Source of the DNA: Diospyros lotus
Taxonomy: Eukaryota; Streptophyta; Magnoliopsida; Ericales; Ebenaceae
DNA: 64,000 nt
Assembly: GCF_014633365.1 (NCBI RefSeq)
Contig: NC_068344.1
Location: 35,462,670-35,526,669, forward strand
Direction: 5' to 3'
Part shown: piece after piece, positions 47,029 through 58,823 of the stretch
How positions within the stretch are numbered: position 1 is the first letter of the stretch
How the letters are laid out: each line of letters begins with the position of its first letter
The notes under the pieces: model-generated
What the model was told of the DNA's origin: nothing
What the model saw: only the letters and a program-made list of their open reading frames with translations
The model's database searches: none
Program-made: the position numbers and the translations under genes

Positions 47029-48439
47029 CTTATATTTTTGTATTTGTATTTTTATGTTAATTCAACTCCCATATTTTGATTTTTTTGGGTGTGATAATAC
47101 AAACTTTTCATTATTTTGATAACATCCAAGTATTTATATTTTTGAGTCAATTTAATTTTTATATTTTAATATTAAAAAAATAAAAAAAATGAGATGAGTT
47201 AATTTAATTATTTTTTTATTACATATCAAAATATAAGGATTAAATTAAAAAAAAATACAAGTATATGAATTAAATTAACTCATCTTACATTATTCTTTTT
47301 TTTTTTACACATTAAAGTATAAGAGAATAAATTAATTTTAAAATACAAGTAAAAGATGTAATTGAAATAACGAAAAATTCATACTATCACACAACAAAAA
47401 GTTTATAGTATAAAGATTAAATTGACTCAAAAGTGTAGGTTCACGAATATAATTATAATAATAAAAAATTTAAATGATCACATAAAAAAAACATAAAAAT
47501 ATAGAGATAAAAATATAAAATTTTTAAATTAATATATTTAAAAAGAGTTCACGTGGTATGGTATAATAGATTCAGTAACATTACACGTAATCAGATATAA
47601 TAAATCTTCAATTTCTATTAACCTTAGTGAAATGTTACATTAAAAAAGAATGGATAAAATTGGAGGCGGGTCACCCATAGTGGCAGAGCAAGAGTAAAAA
47701 CATTTATGATGACATTATCTTACAAACAATAAATTAATAATAAAAAATTAAGCTTACAATAACATTTTAAGCATACGAATTTGCTATTATAATTGATAAA
47801 TTTTCCTATTTTGAAAGTGCTATATGTTCACTTCAATATCCATATTATTTTAGTATATGTTTAAATAATATTTTAATTAGCAATAGGCATTTAACAAATA
47901 TCAATTCAATAAAAGTCAAATCATATATAACACTGGAGGAGTGATTCGTACACATAAAAAAAATAAAAAATTATAAAAAAATATTAAGTGGGGTTTGACA
48001 ATAATAATTTATTTTTAATTTTCTAGACAAATTTTTACAAAAAATAATACTTATTGTACTGATCAAATTATTTCATAAATCAATTATTATTCATAGGTTT
48101 TGATTTCAAGTCCTGTTAATATAATTCATTTTTATTTTTTTTAATCAACGGGCATATATAGTATTTTTGAAGAGCACTTTATTAATGAAATTTGATGACA
48201 CTAAAACACCAAAATAATATAATTTTGGCATTTCTGAAATGTTTCCTCCCCCAAAACGTTAAAAAAAATCAAAAGAATATTTTCCTAATTCTAGAAATGC
48301 GTTGGAGCTATTTTGCAAGATTGAAAAAATATTAAAAACATGTTCCGATTTTGCGCCATCTTAAAAATGGGAGTAATTATGTCTCTATTATCTACAACCG
48401 CATTAGGAATATAAATAATTTGTGTTTATATTTGTTTGA

Positions 48440-48674
48440 AAGATCATGCTATAAATACATCATTGTGTATACTTTAAACTACACAATGCATCGCAAATGA
48501 CATGAATACCCTCCATGCCTCATTATCTCGCCTTGTTGCGTCTCATCACTTTACGTGAGAAATATTTTAGTTATATGTCTTACCATCTCATTGTCTTGAA
48601 TGAGGGCATTTTAAATATTTTACCATCATTCTGTAATCCAAAGTGTACAAAATGATATACTAATAACATTTTCC
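48440..48674. mobile_element. Long-TIR MITE, copy 2
   Basis: Same family as 17425-17656. Inverted repeats of about 43 bp begin ATGCTATAAATACATCATT and, inverted, ATGTTATTAGTATATCATT. The target duplication is TTGTTTGA / TTGTTTGG (48432-48439 and 48675-48682; 7 of 8 match). The partner block A' near 59660 keeps the uninterrupted site, which confirms insertion. Confidence 0.8.
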
Positions 48675-49519
48675 TTGTTTGGATGGATGAATGGAATTTG
48701 TGTCTATATTTGATTGAATAATTATTTTTTATATTAAAAATTATATTTACAAAAATATCTTTATATTTTTTTATTTATACATTTATCTTGTATTTTTATT
48801 TTTTTAAAAATATTATTTTTTTATTTCTCATTTCATATTACATTTATTTCTTATTTCCATCTTTACGAATCCTAGAATACGAAAAGGCTTCTAAAAGAAA
48901 ATTGGGACATTGTGCGTCTTGTGGGAGTAGTTGGGAAATAAATTTTTTGAGTATGTTTTTCACATATCCTTAAATATGGGCAAAAGTAAAGTTATAAATA
49001 TATATATTAAAATAACACTGACACACCAATTTAATTCTATAAATTAATATGCATATAATATAACAATTGATTTTTTATTTGTTGAAAGGCTAAAATGTCA
49101 AATTTCTTTTAATTAGTTTATGAAATTTTTGAGTAAGTTGAGCAAATGATAATTTTTTAATCAATAAAGAAAAATAAAAAATTGGGGTCAATCGAGACTC
49201 CACTATTCACGCACTTGCCATAATCTATTTATTATCTCTACCCTTCGACTAGTGATTCTCTAAAAAAATAAAAAAGAATTAGGTCACAAATTATGACATC
49301 AATAATAGAATGAAAACTTACTTAAATGATAGAAATAAAGAATTAGCTAAGACCCAGGCTGGCTCAAACATAATCTCCAGAGGCCTCCAAAAAACATAGA
49401 GGACCCAAAAATCACTAATTATTTAAAATTTATTTTTCGTTGTTGTTCCTTGAGATATAAAATTATTAATTTTATTTTTTGATAGTTTTTGTTTGAATTC
49501 ATGTTCTGTTTATTTTGTT

Positions 49520-49745
49520 GTTTTATTTAGAGAGAGGCCCCCAACTCTCTAAGTTCACAAATTATTTTTTAATATTAGATAATGAATAAAAAGATGTCAT
49601 TAATCAAGAAAGTCCCTTAACTCTCTAAATTCACTGATCACTTTTCTATATTAGGTAATAAATAATGAGAGATCATTTAGATGAGGAGGGCCCCTAACTC
49701 CATAAGTCCATAAATTATTTTTAATATTAGGTAATGAATAGTGAG
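49520..49745. repeat. Three tandem units of about 77 bp
   Basis: Each unit has the form (A/G)GGCCCCTAACTC-type start, AAGTTCACAAATTA, then ATATTAGGTAATGAATA. The same array is present in the partner block at about 60505-60695, so it predates the duplication. Confidence 0.7.
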
Positions 49746-50999
49746 ACGTAAACTAATAACACAATTGAAAAAAAAGGACAAGAAGTGGCGCGTTGTTTTA
49801 GAAGAACAATTTGATAAAAACAATTTTTTGAAAGACAAAAATTTTGTTTGGGGAATCCATATTAAACTGGACATAAAAAAAAGAAAGTAAATCAATGACT
49901 TTTTAATTTATAAGACCTAGTTATGAACTCTCCATATTTTTTATTTATTTAACTCTTATATTTTCAGATCTTTTCTTTATGTCTATATTGTCAATTAAAA
50001 AAGATTTACCTTTTGAACTTGAATACAAAAATTTAATTAGTAATTTTACATCCCAAAAAGCAAGCAACGTAAATTTTAAATAATTTTTAATATTTAATTA
50101 TATTATTAAAGAATCATTAAAGTAAACCTTGACTAAGGTTATAAATATTCTTAACCTGGTCCTAGTAAGACCTTAAGTTTGTTCAAGAGGATGAGTTTAT
50201 CTTATTTCTCGTTTATATTTTTTTATGATATCAGATATTGTATTGTCAATATTTGAATTAACAAAGAGTTTTGTGGTGGTTAAAATGAACACCTCTTTGT
50301 TGGATCTACAAAGTGGAGGTCAGGAGAACTTTCAAATTAGTACCAAAATATGTACAATTGTCACCAAAGTATAAGAAAATAAGAGAAGGGGTAGGAAAAA
50401 GAGAGAGAATTGGAGGGATTAAAGAAGTTTGGAGAAAAGATAGAGTTGAGTTTGGAATGAACCCAACCCCTTGTATTTATAGGGCTCAGTTTGGTATTTC
50501 TTCACGTAAGTTAGTTAGTCTTTGTTTGGATCCGTTCAATTGGGCTTTATTTGAGCTCTAGCTCCTTGAATTTCGTTATAGTAGCGAAACATCAAGAGAT
50601 CGAACTTAAGTTGAAGACCCCACCATTCAGTTTGATTTTTGGGACCTAATAGCAAAGCTAATTAAGGGGAGAAATCCCATCTAAGCCTCGGCCCATTTAT
50701 TTGCATATAACAGCGCCTTGGGCCGGCACAGACACCGCAGTTCTTGTAATGGCCCATCTACTCTCCTAGTGCCTATTGGGCCTAGCAGCCATGTTACCAA
50801 ATCTAACAACAATTGTCATGGGCCTAACAACTTCCGAAGGAACTTCAACTCCTACAAGCTCTAGTTCTATATATGTCACAAAAAGTTAATCGTGCTATTA
50901 TTGTTACAATGAATATTTTTCTTCTCCCCGCCATATATTGTAATTTTTTTGCATTATTCTGTTGAAAGAACCAATAAAAATATTGACCTAATAATAAGA

Positions 51000-53240
51000 G
51001 ATCAAGCACAAAGGTGGGTTTGTGATTTTGGAAATTTTTTTTACTTATTTTTGTATTGGAGGAGTGATATTGTGTATTTGGTTATTAATTTATATATTTG
51101 ATTATTAATTTTATGTATGTGCGAAGATTATAAGTAATGTAAAATAAATAGAATTAAAATTTATTAATAAATAAATAAAATATGGAATGAAATAGAGAGT
51201 AGAATAAGGAGTGTGGGTGGAGCAATCACAGTTTTTGAGACAAAATTAAAATAGGGAGTGAATTATTTATAATATAATATGATGCATGATAGAGAGTCAT
51301 TGGATATGAGTGATATTGTGTATTTGATTATTAATTTGTATATTTAATTATTAATTTAATTTGAGTAACAAAGTTCTAGCTTGCACGATCGAGCTAGCTC
51401 CACCGCAGTAGCTAGGCATGTTTAGCTTTTACTGCTAGTGCGCAACTATTTGTCAGTGATCGATCCAAGATGCCGTCTCAGAGCATGATAATTTCATCAA
51501 TGGAATGATCAAAAAGGCTAGCAAGAATAGCTGAGAAGGGCATCCAATTGATGATACGGTTTACAACTCTCTGGATCAGCTTTCAATGTGGGGTTGCTTC
51601 CATGTTGAAGATTCAAAGTTTCCAACAAAGACAACATTACGAAAAGGAGAGAGCAACAATCCAATGGAATATCTCAAATATTTGACACCAGGCCACGTAA
51701 AATTACATAAAGTTATGCACAAAAAAGTTGGCAAGTTTAATTGATCAGGAGTACTCATGGTTGTCAGGCCTTGATGGTCTTTCTCATTGAACAAAACTTT
51801 CTACCATACATATAAAAGTACGATAGAATGGTCCTGGGGCTCGAGCCTTTTCTGCCCTAAAAAATATCCTTGAAAGAGCAATATATAGATGACCATCATG
51901 TCTCTTCACTATCCATAGAGTTGATTGAGTAAGTAGATCATCTACATATACATATCATTCTAGATCGAGTAGATACCTGTCCTTGTAACCAGAATGTTTC
52001 ACGCACCCTCTCTTTGTCCCCATGCTTGTTTTTATATATATATATATATGTATGTATATTTGGGGTTGTTGTTGGTTAAGTGGTAGGTAATAGGTAGTAC
52101 TCCTCCAGAGATGCCCCACTGGAATTATGTCCACCAATCAGTCGCGCACACACACACACACACCTCTTTGTGTATATATTGAACCGTCCTTAATTCCATC
52201 GTGATTCACAACTCTTATTCCCTCCCTCCCGACCTAGCTAGCTACAGCTCTCTCTCTCTCCTTTTCCAATCTCCCATTCAAGAAAACAAAGTTTCAAACT
52301 CATTCGACCCATTAGTTCAACAAGTCCCTTCCAAATCCAAACCCACCCCATAAAACCAGGAATATTTATTCCCACAAAATCTTCCTTCTCTAGCTAGCTA
52401 CTAGATGAAAGAGCTGCTAGAAAAGTGATGATTTGAAGATATGGGTTATGGGTTTTTGTCTTTCACTCTGCACTAGCTCTATAAAGTCTCCCTTCATATA
52501 TATAATTAGGTTTCTGGTTCATGTGTGTTTAATGGACTGTTTGAAAGAGGTGGAAGGGAAGAGAGTTCATGACCATTTTGAGGACAAGATGAGCAACTCA
52601 GTGAAGCTAGTATGGGTGCCGGGACCCGTGATAGTCGGCGCCGGGCCTTCGGGGTTGGCTGCAGCCGCTTGCCTAAAAGAGAAGGGTGTCCCAAGCTTGA
52701 TACTGGAAAGGGAAAATTGCATAGCTTCCTTGTGGAAGCTCAAGACCTATGACCGGCTTCACCTTCACCGTCCCAAGCAATTCTGTGAGCTTCCTCTCAT
52801 GTCTTTCCCCTCAAATTTTCCAACTTACCCGACCAAGCAACAGTTTCTGGCCTACTTGGAGGCTTATGCCCAACATTTCAGCCTGAATCCAGTGTTCAAC
52901 AAGACAGTGGTGAGTGCCGAATTTGACGAGGTTTGTGGGTTCTGGAGGATTAGGAGCTTGGGGGTGAAAATGGAGGAGACTAAGTTTGTGTGCCACTGGC
53001 TGATTGTGGCCACGGGAGAGAATGCTGAGGAGGTGTTGTGTTGCCCAAAATTGAGGGCATGACTGAGTTTGCAGGGCCTATTGTTCATACTAGCTTATAT
53101 AAAAGTGGTGAATCATTTCAGGGAAAGAATGTCTTGGTTGTTGGCTGTGGAAACTCAGGCATGGAGGTTTGCTTGGACCTCTGCAATTATAATGCCCAAT
53201 CTTCTCTTGTGGTTAGAGATTCAGTAAGCTTTTTTCTCTC
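51000..53240 (+). repeat. Block B, left arm of the YUCCA inverted duplication (partner 54797-56430)
   Basis: Matches the reverse complement of 54797-56430 except for two segments missing from the right arm: about 51300-51445 and 51841-52303. The inner end of similarity lies about 20 bp into the intron after the YUCCA exon. The outer end coincides with the end of block A at about 51000. Confidence 0.88.
52532..53223 (+). pseudogene. YUCCA flavin monooxygenase, first exon only (plus arm)
   Basis: YUCCA enzymes convert indole-3-pyruvate to the hormone auxin, using FAD and NADPH. The frame starts [14 protein letters not shown] (ATG 52532) and contains the FAD site GAGPSGLA (about residues 36-43), the FMO-type segment [10 protein letters not shown] where the minus-arm copy has [10 protein letters not shown], and [10 protein letters not shown]. 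Five extra bases at about 53033-53042 (GTGTTGTG in place of GTTGTG) shift the frame and end it at 53062. In the shifted frame the sequence resumes with an intact NADPH site [11 protein letters not shown] and ends VVRDS before the donor GTAAGC at 53224. No later exons are found nearby, so a full enzyme of about 400-430 residues cannot be made. Confidence 0.88.
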
Positions 53241-54796
53241 TCTCTCTCTAAGCATATATAGCTAGCTAATGTTACCGCAATTTGGCACCACTTGTTTGGA
53301 TCACTCATATACTAATTGTCATAGTCTCTTTCTACTAATATGGATAACTCTGTTATTATTTTTTAAACTCGTTCTGATATCATTTATTAAATTGGAGTAA
53401 CTTAAGAACGATCCTATATACTATTAATATGATAGGGTAAAAACAAAAACACCATATTTTGGTAACTTCTCAAACTAATAGTAGGGTTTAGTACTTCAAA
53501 AAAAAAAAAAGGGGGGGGGGGGGGGGGGGGGGGGGCTGTCTAGTGCAATTAAAATATTACACAACCACCTCTAACTTCGTTGGAATTTGCTTCCATGTGC
53601 AGTGCAGGCCTGCACCCCAAAATCTTTGATTTGCACTTTATCTGTAAAATTACAGCCTAAAGAACTATGTAAAATTCCACAAATACTAAAAAGGGCATTA
53701 GGATTTAGTTGTATTAAAATTCCACAAATACTAAAAAGATTTGTGTAATAATAACGGATGATAGCTCATTACAACATTTAAAAAGTGTAAGAGAATCTTT
53801 TCGTGCAATCAAAAATATAGGAGAAAAGTTACACAAAACCCTAAGTGAAAGAAATTTCATACAATATACTCTTTTAATAATTTATATTACGTACTTTAAA
53901 AATTAATATGTAACATAAATTTGTAAGGCTGGTGGTACTATACAATGAGTAATACAAATATGGCCATAAAAGAATCCTATTTGTACGTAAATTTATGAGT
54001 TATAAAAATAATATCAGCGAAACACATCGGCTACAACTTTAGTAGTTTTTCTCATTAAAATCGTCCAAAGCACAGAGAGGTGAAAGTAACTGTCTAAAGA
54101 AAATATGACAAAAAATTCAATCAGGTAAGACCCCAGCCCAAGACTTTTGTAATATATAGAGAAGAAACATATAGGTGGGACAATGAGATTAGAAGGCGAC
54201 GACCGACGACGATATATATATATATATATATATATCAAGATGCATGTGATTTGAACGTGCAACAAAAACCAATAATTTGAAGCCATGTGTGCTGTCTCTT
54301 AATGGGATTTCGATCGGAAGGAAAAATAACCAAATGATGTTGACGGGGAGGACTAGTGTCTGTGTGAGTGAGATCGATGTCTCTATTCAGAAGCCAAAGA
54401 TTCGATTTTTATGGCTTCATCTAGCAGCTTCATTCGGCCGGAATAAACCCCACACCCAACACCCAACATCTAGCTAGCTACTTTCATGCAGATCTTTCGA
54501 CCCTAACCATCTACCCCTCCCTGTCCTAAGACTACTATACTGTAAGTTTCATGAACATCTACCCATTTTAATAATGATTTTGTTCGTACATTTTCATGTT
54601 TTCACCTAATTAACATGAATGAACTGCAATGTGTACAGAATATATATGTGGAACAGGAACAGCTAGGAACACATTGTCTGTTTTGAATAGTTGAATTTTA
54701 TTCGACGATTGATTAATGACTGTCCTGGCTAGGATGCAGTTCTCTGAATCTTTAGGGCTTTTCTTTACAAAGAGAATTTTGGTGGACAGGAACAGG
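53241..54796. other. Spacer between the YUCCA arms
   Basis: About 1.55 kb without a recognisable gene. It contains A13G25 at 53498-53535, a (TA)n microsatellite at about 54210-54233 and AT-rich DNA. No YUCCA exon 2 was found on either strand. Confidence 0.6.
53498..53535. repeat. Homopolymer junction A13 followed by G25
   Basis: Thirteen A are followed directly by twenty-five G. Such a long G run is rare in plant DNA and can form G-quadruplex structures. It may also be a sequencing or assembly artefact, since homopolymers are error-prone. Confidence 0.9.
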
Positions 54797-56430
54797 CAGA
54801 GAGAGAAGCTCACTGAATCTCTAACCACAAGAGAAGGTTGGGCATTATAATTGCAGAGGTTCAAGCAAACCTCCATGGCTGAGTTTCCACAGTCAACAAC
54901 CAAGACATTCTGTCCCTGAAATGATTCACCACTTTTATATAAGCTAGTATGAACAATAGGCCCTGCAAACTCATTCATCCCCTCAATTTTGGGCACAACC
55001 TCCTCAGCATTCTCTCCCGTGGCCACAATCAGCCATTGGCACACAAACTCAGTCTCCTCCGTTTTCATCCCCAAGCTCCTAACCCTCCAGAACCCACAAA
55101 CCTCGTCAAATTCGGACCTCACCACTGTCTTGTTGAACACTGGATTCAGGCTGAAATGTTGGGCATAAGCCTCCAAGTAGGCCAGAAACTGTTGCTTGGT
55201 AGGGTAAGTTGGAAAATTTGAGGGGAAAGACATGAGAGGAAGCTCACAGAATTGCTTGGGAAGATGAAGGTGAAGCCGGTCATAGGTCTTGAGCTTCCAT
55301 AAGGAAGCTATGCAATTTTCCCTTTCCAGTATCAAGCTTGGGACACCCTTCTCTTTTAGGCAAGCAGCTGCAGCCAAGCCCGAAGGCCCGGCGCCGACTA
55401 TCACGGGTCCCGGCACCCATACTAGCTTCACCGAGTTGCTCATCTTGTCCTCAAAATGGTCATGAACTCTCTTCCCTTCCACCTCTTTCAAGAAGTCCAT
55501 TAAACACACATGAACCAGAAACCTAACTATATATATGAAGGGAGAGTTTATAGAGCTAGTGCAAATTGAAAGACAAAAACCCATAACCCATATCTTCAAA
55601 TCATCACTTTTCTAGCAGTTCTTTTCATCTAGTAGCTAGCTAGAGAAGGAAGATTTTGTGGGAATAAATATTCCTGGTTTTATGGGGTGGGTTTGGATTT
55701 TGGAAGGGACTTGTTGAACTAATGGGTCGAGCCCCAGGACTATTCTATCATACTTTTATATATGTATGGTAGAAAGTTTTCTTCAATGAGAAAGACCGTC
55801 AAGGCCTGACAACCATGAGTACTCCTGATTAATTAAACTTGCCAACTTTTTTGTACATAACCTTGTGTAATTTTACGTGGCCTGGTGTCAAATATTTGAG
55901 ATATTCCATTGGATTGTTGCTCTCTCTTTTTTTGTAATTTTGTCTTTGTCGGAAACTTTGAATCTTCAACATGGAAGCAACCCCATTGAAAGCTGATACA
56001 GAGAGTTGTAAACCGTATCATCAATTGGATGCCCTTCTCAGCTATTCTTGCTAGCGTTTTTGAACATTCCATTGATGAAATTGTCATACTCTGAGACGGC
56101 GTCTTGGATCGATCATTGACAAATAGTTGTGACTCTCTATTATGCTTCATATTATATTATAAATAATTCACTCTCTATTTTAATTTTCTCTCGAAAACTT
56201 TGATTGCTCAAACTACACTCCCTATTCTACTCTCTATTTCACTCCATATTTTATTTATTTATTAATAAACTTTAATTCTATTTATTTTACATTACTTATA
56301 ATCTTTACACATACACAAAATCAATAATCAAATAAATAAATTAATAATCGAATTCCCAATATCATGCATCTAATATAAAAATAAATAAAAGAATTCTCCA
56401 AAATTACAAACCCACATTTGTGCTTGATTT
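54797..56430 (-). repeat. Right arm of the YUCCA inverted duplication (partner 51000-53240)
   Basis: Reverse complement of block B. It has lost two segments relative to the left arm. One junction (55727-55730) is at the shared tetranucleotide TCGA, removing 463 bp of the region before the gene; the other is near 56132, removing about 145 bp. These look like microhomology deletions after the duplication. Confidence 0.88.
54814..55500 (-). pseudogene. YUCCA flavin monooxygenase, first exon only (minus arm)
   Basis: The frame starts [14 protein letters not shown] (ATG 55500) and stays open through the whole exon of 229 codons to the donor GTGAGC at 54813. The FAD site [18 protein letters not shown] and [10 protein letters not shown] are intact. 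The NADPH-binding site reads [11 protein letters not shown] (about residues 201-211), where the other arm has [11 protein letters not shown]; the lost glycines should block cofactor binding. Translation would run on into unrelated sequence to 54610 because no further exons are found. It is therefore a truncated copy with different damage from the plus arm. Confidence 0.88.
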
Positions 56431-56439
56431 GCTCCTCGT

Positions 56440-57798
56440 TGAAGAAACGTTGTCACCACCGCCACCACTTCAGCTGGTGGTCGTCTGGATCTACTCCTCA
56501 CCGTCACCTCTTTCTACTATTTATAAATTGTATTCTCCAAATCTGCTCGTCGTTGTGTTTGCAACTCTAAATTCGATCGAGTTCATCTTCCGTCATGTCT
56601 GGTCAAGTCTCCTTTGGTGTTGAGATGGCCGTGGAGGATAGATGGCGAGGGTGACTTGGCTGAAATCGCTCGCCAGATCTAATAAAGGGATTGGATTTTG
56701 CCAAAATTTTGGCTAGTCAAAGGGATTGAAATTCGTCAAAATTTTGGCTAGTCAATTTGGCGTCGACAAGTAGTAATGGAAGTAGATTTTTGTGTTTGGC
56801 TGGCTGGATTTGACTTGACAAGTGATTTGACTTTATCGTTAGAGTCGGCCTTACTAACAACAATTTTTATGAGTGAATATACATAGTACTCATGTCACAC
56901 TTAATGTTATTTGCATAACGCTGGAATGGAGAGAATTGATAGCAAGGTGTTGAACTTGATAAATAAGCAAAAATGAATTAAATTGAGAACTAAAATCAAT
57001 ATTCATAGTCGTAGTAATGGGGCGGATTTAAAAGGGGGCATGGAATTTATGAAGGAGAGTCACATCAAGGATGGTTTAGCTTAATAATTGGTAATGATTG
57101 AGCAATTAACCGGCCCCCAATTCTAGTAGTGAGGGATGTCGAAAGTATGCCCCTTGGCTTCTCCTGGCCACTAATTAATTGATCAATTTTGTATCAATCA
57201 GTACGTAATTGGAAAAGGACGTGACATGATGGAAGCGACCCTTTTCTATACAAATATCCTTACGTAAGGCGCCCTTCATAATGACCCAGAAAAAGAAAAG
57301 AAAGATAATAAGAAGCAGCTTTTCCTTTATATATATATATATATGTATGTGTGTGTATACTATCTATTATTATATAACCAGGAGGCCCCTCGGGCTTAGT
57401 AATGTTAATTCAATGATTAAGAATGTGGGTATATATGTGTGTGTGTTAATAATGTTAAGGCAGAGGTAGCCTTTCCATTTGATAGGCGTAGCCTTTCCAT
57501 GTTACTTATGGCTAGTAATTAACTTTCTGATTTAATGGCCATAAGATATCTGATGTTAATTAGTTTAATTTAATGATATGCCTCTGTGCCTGCAAGTTTT
57601 CAGCAGATACATAGTAAATGGCAGTCATTGTTTGAGAGTTTTCTTGTTGAGGAATGTCAACAAAGAAGTCGATAGTGCTTAGAAGAATCCTATGCTCTTC
57701 TTAGCTTTGTTAATATCTCTATTTATATTGATGAAAATGCATCAAGGAGCAACAGCATCAAGCAAGAAAGGAAAGTGAGGTTATGAAAAAAGAGATTA
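56440..57798. other. Intergenic, with a short tandem repeat
   Basis: At about 56686-56757 a unit of about 36 bp (GGGATTG then CAAAATTTTGGCTAGTCAA) is repeated twice. A (TA)n tract lies near 57331-57345. No gene recognised; the GC-richer stretch 56410-56660 has no family match. Confidence 0.4.
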
Positions 57799-58823
57799 GG
57801 GTGCGTTTGATTGTGAACACGAATTTACATGAAAAAAAAAATATTTTTTAGATAATTAAATTAAATTCTAGAAAAAATATCAATTGAAAATATTTGATTG
57901 ACTTAATTTTTTTTCTTAGAAATTGTTATACTTTTTCAATTTTTAGTGTTTAATTATTATTATTTTTCATAAAAATAGTAATTTTCTCTAACTTTTCGTG
58001 CTTGAAATCATGAAAACCCATACCAGATTTGACAACTCTGAAGCAACTAAACAATGTCACAAATATGATCTAACAAATCCCTGCACCTTACACAGAAAGC
58101 CCTAGTTAGTCCTAATGCATCTTTTCTTCCTACATTTATCAATGATGAAATCATTAATGGTGAGAACAAATTCAAGTTATGCCATTCGTACAAATAAAGG
58201 CCTCATTGTCCATATAGCCTTCTAACGAAAACCACTCTATATTCCAACAAATGAATGAATATGCATGGAATCACATAAAGAAAGAAAAGTGGAAGAACGT
58301 GACCGGCGATGGGTTGTTTGTGGGTCGAATTGGGTCGGGTCTTAAGGTGGTTGTAGAGCCATGTATGAGGGAAGGGAATGATGGAGAAGAAACGATTGCT
58401 CACCATCGCTCACCCCTTCAAACCCCTCGATAGCTTACCGTTGCTCTCACTCAATGCCTCTTTCTCGCTCACTTTGTCGTTGCCTCTCATTCACTCTTTA
58501 TTCTTTTCTCGTTGCAAGTCTACTTTCAAGGGAAGGAGAAGTCAGAAATGAAAACATAAGATGATCGAAAACCTTACCTTGAATGAAGATAATGGAGATG
58601 GCAACAAACAAAGGGAAGATCCAGTGCTGAATGAGAAAAGAAACTCAAGGATGAAGGAGCGGTCGAAAGTGCGTGAATTGCCTAAAAAATGTATTCTCTT
58701 TATTGAGAAAAAAGGCATCACGTGATCAAAGTTAGAATTTGTATTAACCAAAGTTAGAATTTGTATTACTTAGAAAATAAAACTAATTAAACACTATGAA
58801 AAATATAACTAATCAAACAGGCC
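57799..58823. mobile_element. PIF/Harbinger-type (Tourist-like) non-autonomous element, 1025 bp
   Basis: The left end is GGGTGCGTTTGATT and the right end, inverted, GGCCTGTTTGATT. A 3-bp target duplication TTA flanks it (57796-57798 and 58824-58826), the size and sequence typical of this superfamily. The interior has a GC-richer part (58290-58510) and no transposase. It sits exactly at the left edge of block A'. Confidence 0.72.

Larger units (their letters stand above)
47628..51002 (+). repeat. Block A, first copy of a direct segmental duplication (partner 58824-61500)
   Basis: Collinear with 58824-61500 over about 3 kb, starting TTAG(T/C)GAAAT and ending CTAATAATAAGAGAT. It holds no recognisable gene. 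Both copies keep a minus-strand TATA-like CCTATAAATACAAG (here near 50485-50470), so the block may contain LTR-derived matter. A plus-strand frame at 50313-50561 is open only partly in the partner and is not considered a gene. Confidence 0.85.

Noticed and set aside
50313..50561. 82-codon frame in block A with a basic middle part
   Set aside because: The partner block A' shifts frame in the same region, so there is no coding conservation.
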